Shown here piece after piece: positions 12,101 through 20,565 of a stretch of DNA of 64,000 bases. The notes beneath the pieces were generated by a model. It saw only the letters and a list, made by a program, of their open reading frames with translations. It did no database searches and had not been told where the DNA came from. The stretch is from Malachius bipustulatus. Taxonomy: Eukaryota > Arthropoda > Insecta > Coleoptera > Melyridae. Within the stretch, counting starts at the first letter, position 1. Every line of letters starts with the position of its first letter. The stretch is taken from contig OU342630.1 of assembly GCA_910589415.1 (NCBI GenBank), forward strand, positions 84,998,186-85,062,185, given 5' to 3'. The position numbers and the translations under genes were made by a program.

Positions 12101-12585
12101 TCATTCATTGATTTCATGCTGTGAGTCAGGGGTGGAAATTGTAGACACGTGTTTCGTCCTAATTGGGACTCTTCAGTACAATGTATCTTGCTAACACACA
12201 GCACAATTTAGTCACTTAATAGTGAGCAAAATGATAAAAATAAATAAAAATAAAATAGCACGGTGGGTTCGGCTTTCGCCATAGGATGCAACCCCAGGCA
12301 GCTAAAACGCATGCCAACAACTGAGTGCAGTGCCTCCCGATGTGCGTAAAGGTAGGATAGGCCTACTTCCAAAGTTTAACAAAAAGATGAACGACATATC
12401 GTAAAACGATACGTCATTCATTGATTTCATGCTGTGAGTCAGGGGTGGAAATTGTAGACACGTGTTTCGTCCTAATTGGGACTCTTCAGTACAATGTATC
12501 TTGCTAACACACAGCACAATTTAGTCACTTAATAGTGAGCAAAATGATAAAAATAAATAAAAATAAAATAGCACGGTGGGTTCGG
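9107..12585 (-). repeat. Left arm of 313-bp tandem array (11 units)
   Basis: Eleven head-to-tail copies of a 313-bp unit that look identical by eye, plus a partial copy ending at the centre. Each unit has an A/T-rich stretch (ATAAAAATAAATAAAAATA), a GC-richer body (AGCACGGTGGGTTCGG onward), an imperfect 35-nt palindrome and a minus-strand hammerhead ribozyme. Each unit also contains the same 71-codon minus-strand frame. I do not regard it as a gene, because it simply overlaps the ribozyme and palindrome. The arm is the mirror image of 12611-16237. Confidence 0.95.
9321..12495 (-). ncRNA. Eleven type I hammerhead ribozymes (minus strand)
   Basis: One ribozyme per unit, each 45 nt, at 9321-9365, then starting at 9634, 9947, 10260, 10573, 10886, 11199, 11512, 11825, 12138 and 12451. 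On the minus strand each reads AUUGUA, CUGAAGA, GUCC-CAAUUA-GGAC, GAAA, CACGUG, UC, UACAAU. In the first copy, cleavage would fall between 9327 and 9326. All invariant core positions of the hammerhead family are present. Transcription of this arm leftward would be cut into 313-nt RNAs with 2',3'-cyclic phosphate and 5'-OH ends. Confidence 0.9.
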
Positions 12586-12610
12586 TGGGTTTTTTATTTT
12601 TTTATTTTTT
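12586..12610. other. Centre of the large palindrome
   Basis: About 25 bp of unique T-rich sequence between the two arms. The left arm stops within the unit after GCACGGTGGGTTCGG, and the right arm resumes at ATTTATTTTTATCATTTTG. The spacer repeats GGTGGGTT once and then has three runs of T separated by A. The exact edges are uncertain by a few bases because the arms also contain T-rich words. Confidence 0.7.
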
Positions 12611-12674
12611 TATTTATTTTTATCATTTTGCTCACTATTAAGTGACTAAATTGTGCTGTGTGTTAGCAAGATAC

Positions 12675-15600
12675 ATTGTACTGAAGAGTCCCAATTAGGA
12701 CGAAACACGTGTCTACAATTTCCACCCCTGACTCACAGCATGAAATCAATGAATGACGTATCGTTTTACGATATGTCGTTCATCTTTTTGTTAAACTTTG
12801 GAAGTAGGCCTATCCTACCTTTACGCACATCGGGAGGCACTGCACTCAGTTGTTGGCATGCGTTTTAGCTGCCTGGGGTTGCATCCTATGGCGAAAGCCG
12901 AACCCACCGTGCTATTTTATTTTTATTTATTTTTATCATTTTGCTCACTATTAAGTGACTAAATTGTGCTGTGTGTTAGCAAGATACATTGTACTGAAGA
13001 GTCCCAATTAGGACGAAACACGTGTCTACAATTTCCACCCCTGACTCACAGCATGAAATCAATGAATGACGTATCGTTTTACGATATGTCGTTCATCTTT
13101 TTGTTAAACTTTGGAAGTAGGCCTATCCTACCTTTACGCACATCGGGAGGCACTGCACTCAGTTGTTGGCATGCGTTTTAGCTGCCTGGGGTTGCATCCT
13201 ATGGCGAAAGCCGAACCCACCGTGCTATTTTATTTTTATTTATTTTTATCATTTTGCTCACTATTAAGTGACTAAATTGTGCTGTGTGTTAGCAAGATAC
13301 ATTGTACTGAAGAGTCCCAATTAGGACGAAACACGTGTCTACAATTTCCACCCCTGACTCACAGCATGAAATCAATGAATGACGTATCGTTTTACGATAT
13401 GTCGTTCATCTTTTTGTTAAACTTTGGAAGTAGGCCTATCCTACCTTTACGCACATCGGGAGGCACTGCACTCAGTTGTTGGCATGCGTTTTAGCTGCCT
13501 GGGGTTGCATCCTATGGCGAAAGCCGAACCCACCGTGCTATTTTATTTTTATTTATTTTTATCATTTTGCTCACTATTAAGTGACTAAATTGTGCTGTGT
13601 GTTAGCAAGATACATTGTACTGAAGAGTCCCAATTAGGACGAAACACGTGTCTACAATTTCCACCCCTGACTCACAGCATGAAATCAATGAATGACGTAT
13701 CGTTTTACGATATGTCGTTCATCTTTTTGTTAAACTTTGGAAGTAGGCCTATCCTACCTTTACGCACATCGGGAGGCACTGCACTCAGTTGTTGGCATGC
13801 GTTTTAGCTGCCTGGGGTTGCATCCTATGGCGAAAGCCGAACCCACCGTGCTATTTTATTTTTATTTATTTTTATCATTTTGCTCACTATTAAGTGACTA
13901 AATTGTGCTGTGTGTTAGCAAGATACATTGTACTGAAGAGTCCCAATTAGGACGAAACACGTGTCTACAATTTCCACCCCTGACTCACAGCATGAAATCA
14001 ATGAATGACGTATCGTTTTACGATATGTCGTTCATCTTTTTGTTAAACTTTGGAAGTAGGCCTATCCTACCTTTACGCACATCGGGAGGCACTGCACTCA
14101 GTTGTTGGCATGCGTTTTAGCTGCCTGGGGTTGCATCCTATGGCGAAAGCCGAACCCACCGTGCTATTTTATTTTTATTTATTTTTATCATTTTGCTCAC
14201 TATTAAGTGACTAAATTGTGCTGTGTGTTAGCAAGATACATTGTACTGAAGAGTCCCAATTAGGACGAAACACGTGTCTACAATTTCCACCCCTGACTCA
14301 CAGCATGAAATCAATGAATGACGTATCGTTTTACGATATGTCGTTCATCTTTTTGTTAAACTTTGGAAGTAGGCCTATCCTACCTTTACGCACATCGGGA
14401 GGCACTGCACTCAGTTGTTGGCATGCGTTTTAGCTGCCTGGGGTTGCATCCTATGGCGAAAGCCGAACCCACCGTGCTATTTTATTTTTATTTATTTTTA
14501 TCATTTTGCTCACTATTAAGTGACTAAATTGTGCTGTGTGTTAGCAAGATACATTGTACTGAAGAGTCCCAATTAGGACGAAACACGTGTCTACAATTTC
14601 CACCCCTGACTCACAGCATGAAATCAATGAATGACGTATCGTTTTACGATATGTCGTTCATCTTTTTGTTAAACTTTGGAAGTAGGCCTATCCTACCTTT
14701 ACGCACATCGGGAGGCACTGCACTCAGTTGTTGGCATGCGTTTTAGCTGCCTGGGGTTGCATCCTATGGCGAAAGCCGAACCCACCGTGCTATTTTATTT
14801 TTATTTATTTTTATCATTTTGCTCACTATTAAGTGACTAAATTGTGCTGTGTGTTAGCAAGATACATTGTACTGAAGAGTCCCAATTAGGACGAAACACG
14901 TGTCTACAATTTCCACCCCTGACTCACAGCATGAAATCAATGAATGACGTATCGTTTTACGATATGTCGTTCATCTTTTTGTTAAACTTTGGAAGTAGGC
15001 CTATCCTACCTTTACGCACATCGGGAGGCACTGCACTCAGTTGTTGGCATGCGTTTTAGCTGCCTGGGGTTGCATCCTATGGCGAAAGCCGAACCCACCG
15101 TGCTATTTTATTTTTATTTATTTTTATCATTTTGCTCACTATTAAGTGACTAAATTGTGCTGTGTGTTAGCAAGATACATTGTACTGAAGAGTCCCAATT
15201 AGGACGAAACACGTGTCTACAATTTCCACCCCTGACTCACAGCATGAAATCAATGAATGACGTATCGTTTTACGATATGTCGTTCATCTTTTTGTTAAAC
15301 TTTGGAAGTAGGCCTATCCTACCTTTACGCACATCGGGAGGCACTGCACTCAGTTGTTGGCATGCGTTTTAGCTGCCTGGGGTTGCATCCTATGGCGAAA
15401 GCCGAACCCACCGTGCTATTTTATTTTTATTTATTTTTATCATTTTGCTCACTATTAAGTGACTAAATTGTGCTGTGTGTTAGCAAGATACATTGTACTG
15501 AAGAGTCCCAATTAGGACGAAACACGTGTCTACAATTTCCACCCCTGACTCACAGCATGAAATCAATGAATGACGTATCGTTTTACGATATGTCGTTCAT

Positions 15601-16162
15601 CTTTTTGTTAAACTTTGGAAGTAGGCCTATCCTACCTTTACGCACATCGGGAGGCACTGCACTCAGTTGTTGGCATGCGTTTTAGCTGCCTGGGGTTGCA
15701 TCCTATGGCGAAAGCCGAACCCACCGTGCTATTTTATTTTTATTTATTTTTATCATTTTGCTCACTATTAAGTGACTAAATTGTGCTGTGTGTTAGCAAG
15801 ATACATTGTACTGAAGAGTCCCAATTAGGACGAAACACGTGTCTACAATTTCCACCCCTGACTCACAGCATGAAATCAATGAATGACGTATCGTTTTACG
15901 ATATGTCGTTCATCTTTTTGTTAAACTTTGGAAGTAGGCCTATCCTACCTTTACGCACATCGGGAGGCACTGCACTCAGTTGTTGGCATGCGTTTTAGCT
16001 GCCTGGGGTTGCATCCTATGGCGAAAGCCGAACCCACCGTGCTATTTTATTTTTATTTATTTTTATCATTTTGCTCACTATTAAGTGACTAAATTGTGCT
16101 GTGTGTTAGCAAGATACATTGTACTGAAGAGTCCCAATTAGGACGAAACACGTGTCTACAAT
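12675..16162 (+). ncRNA. Twelve type I hammerhead ribozymes (plus strand)
   Basis: Copies start at 12675, 12988, 13301, 13614, 13927, 14240, 14553, 14866, 15179, 15492, 15805 and 16118, each 45 nt. In the first copy: stem I 5' strand 12675-12680, CUGAAGA 12681-12687, stem II GUCC 12688-12691 with GGAC 12698-12701, GAAA 12702-12705 (the last A pairs with U 12712), stem III CACGUG 12706-12711, C17 at 12713 with cleavage after it, stem I 3' strand 12714-12719. Stem III has no loop and is self-complementary. In known metazoan type I hammerheads of this kind, activity is best as a dimer, which a tandem transcript supplies. Confidence 0.92.
12749..12783. other. Imperfect 16-bp hairpin in every array unit (first plus-strand copy)
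   Basis: ATGAATGACGTATCGT and ACGATATGTCGTTCAT form a 16-bp stem with two mismatched positions and a TTT loop. It sits 30 nt after the ribozyme's 3' end and recurs in all 23 units with the 313-bp period. It could be a protein or RT binding structure, or an origin-like fold. No function can be read from the sequence. Confidence 0.7.
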
Positions 16163-16237
16163 TTCCACCCCTGACTCACAGCATGAAATCAATGAATGAC
16201 GTATCGTTTTACGATATGTCGTTCATCTTTTTGTTAA

Positions 16238-16250
16238 ACTTTTAATTATA
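16238..16250. repeat. Right 13-bp direct repeat flanking the ribozyme array
   Basis: Exact copy of ACTTTTAATTATA at 9094-9106. The first few bases also continue the truncated last unit. Confidence 0.6.
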
Positions 16251-16479
16251 TCCGGCTCAAAGGACCATTATGTGCGGTCTCCCTAAATCGACTTTTAGGT
16301 CACGCAACAAAATTATTAAATTTCAAAATATTTATTATATTAACAAAAAACAAATTGAACACGTGGTGAATAATAATAGAGAGTGGACGTGCGAAACGGC
16401 TGTTGGAACGTTGTTACCTTGACCACGGTCTTGAGCAGAAGATACGATATTTCGTAGGTATCCGCTGAAGCATGCTTCT

Positions 16480-16800
16480 TTTTTCTTTATTGCAAAAACT
16501 ATTGCAACTTCAGCATTGCTTTTAAGTTGTAGGTACCCATATTGATTGCAAAAGTTGGTGACGAATAACTATCTTTATCTGAATTGTATCCCGCACACTT
16601 TTTGGTGGCTTCTACTTAAATGTCATAAAATTTTGGTTGTAAAGCATCAAATAAATTTTTGATTGCTGGTTCGATTTTATTTATATCAATGACCAATCTG
16701 CCAAGCTCCCTCATTTTTCTGGAGACGACGTTAATCTGATGCTCTTCTCTATGTGTTTTTAGATATCTCGTAGCAAAGGCACAAATAAGGATAACCCCTT
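16480..16800 (-). pseudogene. Unidentified conserved-looking protein relic
   Basis: The minus strand from about 16800 has one frame that reads like real protein for about 95 codons with a single stop. It contains CAFATRYLKTHREEHQ, then KMRELGRLVIDINKIEPAIK, FDALQPKFYDI (stop) VEATKKCAGYNSD, and SPTFAINMGT. I associate this pattern with a TE-borne protein seen in several animals but cannot name the family. The flanking 16251-16480 shows nothing. Confidence 0.4.
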
Positions 16801-16809
16801 GGGCTCTTA

Positions 16810-17617
16810 CAGATTAAAAGAGTTGTAATGTTGTCAACCGAGCCAAGGGTCAAGATAACGGAAAGTTAGGGAAACTTTCTAGATTTCTTAAATAAGATAT
16901 TTCATTTGTAAGGAATGAAATGGTATCCAGTTTGAAAATAGATGAAATAGTGATACCATTTGATTTCAAAATATCAAAGGAAGAAAGGTTAATTATGCAG
17001 GTAATTCTTGACTCCTTATATTTGCATACCCTATCCCAGAACCGAGGGTGGCTACACAAACACAACGACGCTAATTAAATTCAAGGGTTCCAACCACATT
17101 TTATAGACGATAGGCCTAGGGTGGTTATTAGAATAGTTTGTTATTAACGGTATAAGGTCAATGCAGACCAATACTTTTTTCAAATATATTTTTTTTATTA
17201 CTGTCTAAATCTGTTTTGGAGGCATAGGGAAATGTTAAGCCAAATTGAACTTCCGTAAGTACATATTGGCTCTCCTGATTGCTTGAGAGAGAAATGTTAA
17301 ATGAATCAAATTTGTTAAGAAAGATTGAAAATCAATTCTGCTGATATTCTTTTACGCATTGACGTTCAATCTTGGGTATCGAACAAATATTATTAGTGTT
17401 CAATCAAAGCTTTCGTAAGCTATGACGAGAATGATGTCACAAATTGAAAACTCCTTGGCTTCTCGGAAATGTTTCAACAGACTTTAAAATCTAACTGTAT
17501 CAACAGCAGCAGCTTTTAAATTTAAATCTTAACAAATAACATAATTATTTCATGTTTCTTTCTAAAATATTTAGGGGGCAAATATTTACGCAAGTTAGAT
17601 TTTGCATCTACTAACTA
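16810..17617. other. No gene seen
   Basis: AT-rich, with no recognisable motif. A 71-codon minus-strand frame at 16850-17065 has no family features and is probably chance. Confidence 0.45.
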
Positions 17618-18375
17618 CCCACTGAGCAAGAATACGTTGCAGCAACATTCACTAAACGTTTCAATGTCAGCTTGCAATGTTGCATATAAGTTACAAATGG
17701 CCTCCCACAATGTTCCTGCAATGTTGAAACGGCCGTGCAGTAACATTGCTCTCGCAACATTGCAAAGCGTAACATTGCGAGAATGATAGAAAAGTAACGT
17801 TGCCTCAATTTTACAATCGAAATATTGCAGCAAGGTTACCAATGAATCTTATCTGCTATGTATGAAGTATAATGTTACAGGAACATTGTCAGTGATGATT
17901 GCTGAAATATAGCAATTATTATTTTGCAGAGAGGTTGCTGTTACAATCTCACAGGTACGTTTACGTCGTGTTTTAACTGAAACATTGCAAGGAGTTTTTT
18001 TATAAACCTTGTAGGGATATTGTTAATGTATTATTCCTGAAATGTTTGAATTGTACTATTGTTGGAAGGTTTTTTATAAACCTTGCCGGGATATTGTTAA
18101 TTTATTATTCCTGAAATGTTTGAATAGTGCTATTGCTGGAAGGTTTTTTTATAAACCTTGCCGGAACATTGTTAATGTATTATTCCTGAAATGTTTGAAT
18201 AGTGCTATTGCTGAAAGGTTTTTTTATAAACCTTGTCGGAATATTGTTTATGTATTATTCCTGAAACGATTGAATTTTATTATTGCAGGAATGTTTTTTG
18301 TTAAAGGTGATATTATTGTTATTGCATTGTTACTGAAATGTATGAAATATAATATTGCAGAAACTTTAATACCTA
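17618..18375. repeat. CCCACTGAGCAAG-ended repeat with internal 75-bp tandem copies
   Basis: The left end is TA followed by CCCACTGAGCAAG (17618-17630). The interior at 17640-17870 is crowded with GCAACATTG and AATGTTGC words. From about 17980 to 18290 there are four copies of a 74-75-bp unit (TTATTCCTGAAATGTTTGAA starts at 18031, 18105, 18180 and 18255). The opposite terminus is not clear. A matching inverted terminus occurs at 48380-48392. Probably a non-autonomous DNA transposon with expanded internal repeats. Confidence 0.6.
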
Positions 18376-18469
18376 CTCAAGAGATCGTATGACAGGAAAA
18401 AAAAGCTATGTCTTTAAAATATTTTATATTTGTCTAAAATAAACATATTTATAAGTTCAAATCACAAAA

Positions 18470-18757
18470 ATCAGAGCGCAAAAATGATAATAACTATAGT
18501 TATACGTACATAGTAAATATAATACATATTTATATCAGATAAAATAAACAAGTCGAAGTTATTTTTCAAGTTTTACTTTAAGACATAAAATTAATTCAAG
18601 AAAACCTACCTACACTTCGAATATAATAGCATTAATAAACGCGGCGCATAAAATATTCTTAAAGACTACAAAATTTAAATTTTATTATAATAGTCTTCTA
18701 TCTTAAAAAAAAGGTCTACAAAAAATTATTTTAAAAAACTATAGTGGAAGGTACATA
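18470..18757 (+). repeat. Diverged direct duplication, first copy
   Basis: This resembles 19980-20270 through words such as AAATGATA, ATAAAATTAATTC, GACTACAAAATT and AGGTCTACAAAAAA in the same order. The two copies flank the element at 18758-19917. The nature of the repeat is unknown. Confidence 0.5.
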
Positions 18758-19917
18758 ATTCGATGGTTCCACGACAAAACGTCACAAGCAACAAAAATTC
18801 GAAAATCACACTAATATTATGAATGTATAGAGGTGAAATTTCTCTGTAGGCTGATATGACTAGCACAAGATGCAAAAATCTCTAAAAGCTGTAATCTTAA
18901 TTGTAACATGCACAAACGCCACAACTGATTCGATCGCGCTTGCGTTGTTTGGCGTAAGCGACCATTTCACCATTTAACTTTATGGCGTCTGAAAAGTAGC
19001 ATCGTGCAGTATTTTGTGTGTAGAAATAACATTAAATTGATCAGCTTTTGTACATCTTTACAGTTATAATTTTATCTTTATTACTTGATACTATAGTAAA
19101 CATATTTTTCTTTACTGTAGATCGGATATTTTTACTAAAAAATCGCTGTTAAGGTTATTGGCGCTTGTGTCAATTCATTGAATCCAATTAACTTTCCACA
19201 CAAAAGCAAATTTCCATGTTATATTTACTATGATGAATTCACTTTATTGTATGTTTATTGTTTCTAAAAGTTTAAATTATTTTTCACTATTATAAATAGG
19301 CTTTCACATCTATATGTGCTTTTTAAAGCCAATTTTGTTATATAATCTGAATTAGTATTATTTTCTTGCAGATTTAAAAAATGGCGCTTATGCCATATTC
19401 TAGCAGAACACAAAAATATTCATTGAATATTTTTTTCTTGTTAATTTGTTATTTTGTTTATATTTTGATATTTTGTCTTTTCCAATAAAACAATATATTT
19501 TTTTTTCATTTTATTTTCGTTTCATAAACTATTGTTCGACAATAATAGCCTCGAAAATAACAAATGGCATATTCACCAATGACTTACAGTCCCTTCAAAA
19601 AGAAATGGCACAATAATGAGCGCAATTGACAATCGTAGAAAAGGTCATGACACAACTATCATTTCGGCACAAACGCCATTGAAAATATTTTTTTGACGCA
19701 AATGCCATACAGGTGGTTTTTAATTAAATAACATCCTTCATAGAATCTCAACACAGAACCGTTTACACAGTCAATTGTAATTAAAAGAATGTGCTCGTTT
19801 CAAGATACCACGGTTACACAAACTATTCTAATAATATCTGCAGAAAGTTTTTTGTTGTTTCTGAACAACTCTATAAATTGTGTTTGTGGGGTTTTGTCGT
19901 GTAACCATCGAATTGTT
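18758..19917. mobile_element. TIR element of about 1.16 kb with repeated internal motif
   Basis: The left end carries ATTCGATGGTTCCACGACAA. The right end, read in reverse, carries ATTCGATGGTTACACGACAA, both followed by AAC. No coding region is visible. Inside, a motif close to GGCACAAACGCCATT, or its reverse, recurs at about 18905, 18944, 19157, 19381, 19664 and 19697. Repeated subterminal motifs of this sort often bind a transposase. The superfamily is not recognised, and an exact target duplication is not evident. Confidence 0.55.
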
Positions 19918-19979
19918 AAAAATGTATTGTTCTAGTAAAAAATCTCAGCATACTCCACATGTACTTATTATATTAAAGG

Positions 19980-20270
19980 GTAGAGCGTGAAAATGATAGC
20001 TATATAGGTACTAAATATAATACAGTCGTACACATAGTTATCACATAAGGATAAGTTGGACAAAGTAATTTTTTAATTTTTTTTAATTAGAAAATTAATT
20101 CGAGAATATCTACTATTTGAACAACATTAACAAAAATAAAATGCAGCACTTTAAATATTCCTGACGACTACAAAATTAAATATCAGTCTTATCACTCTAA
20201 AAAATGAAAAACCAGAGTTAGGTCTACAAAAAAGTAAGTTTAAAAACTGTACAGGGTAAGGCGCGAGAAC
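19980..20270 (+). repeat. Diverged direct duplication, second copy
   Basis: Partner of 18470-18757. It ends just before an isolated TACAGGGTAAGGCG motif near 20258 that resembles the terminus of the TA|CAGGGT palindromic elements further right. Confidence 0.45.
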
Positions 20271-20565
20271 CTTAGGCCGTATATTGGGCTTATAATATAC
20301 CTATAAAAAATCTCCAATTGAATAAATGGGTGAAAATTATTTTTCCCTGTTGTAGCGAGTGTTGGCGTGCTGGAACCAGGCCATGACTGCTTTCTCGAAC
20401 TCTGCGTTAGTGAATGCTGGGTACTGGATTTCTACAGCATCTGTCAAACATAATATTATTAGAAACAATGCCACAATATTTTTAAGATTGATCCTGTTTT
20501 TGGATGGGGCAACTGTCTGTATTTGGTGGATGTATATGGCTGTATATGGTGACTCAGCTATTGTA

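Larger units (their letters stand above)
12611..16237 (+). repeat. Right arm of 313-bp tandem array (12 ribozyme-bearing units)
   Basis: This is the inverted counterpart of the left arm. It has eleven full 313-bp units and a twelfth truncated after GTTAAACTTT, where it joins the flank. All copies look identical by eye. The truncation keeps the twelfth ribozyme complete. Confidence 0.95.

Noticed and set aside
9172..15998. Repeated 71-codon open frames, one per array unit
   Set aside because: They are identical because the DNA is identical. They overlap the ribozyme and hairpin and have no protein-family features. Non-coding repeat is the better reading.
9107..16237. CRISPR-like regular spacing
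   Set aside because: The unit is 313 bp with no unique spacers, and the context is eukaryotic.
18042..18392. 116-codon plus-strand frame
   Set aside because: It only translates the 75-bp tandem repeat and has no independent coding signal.
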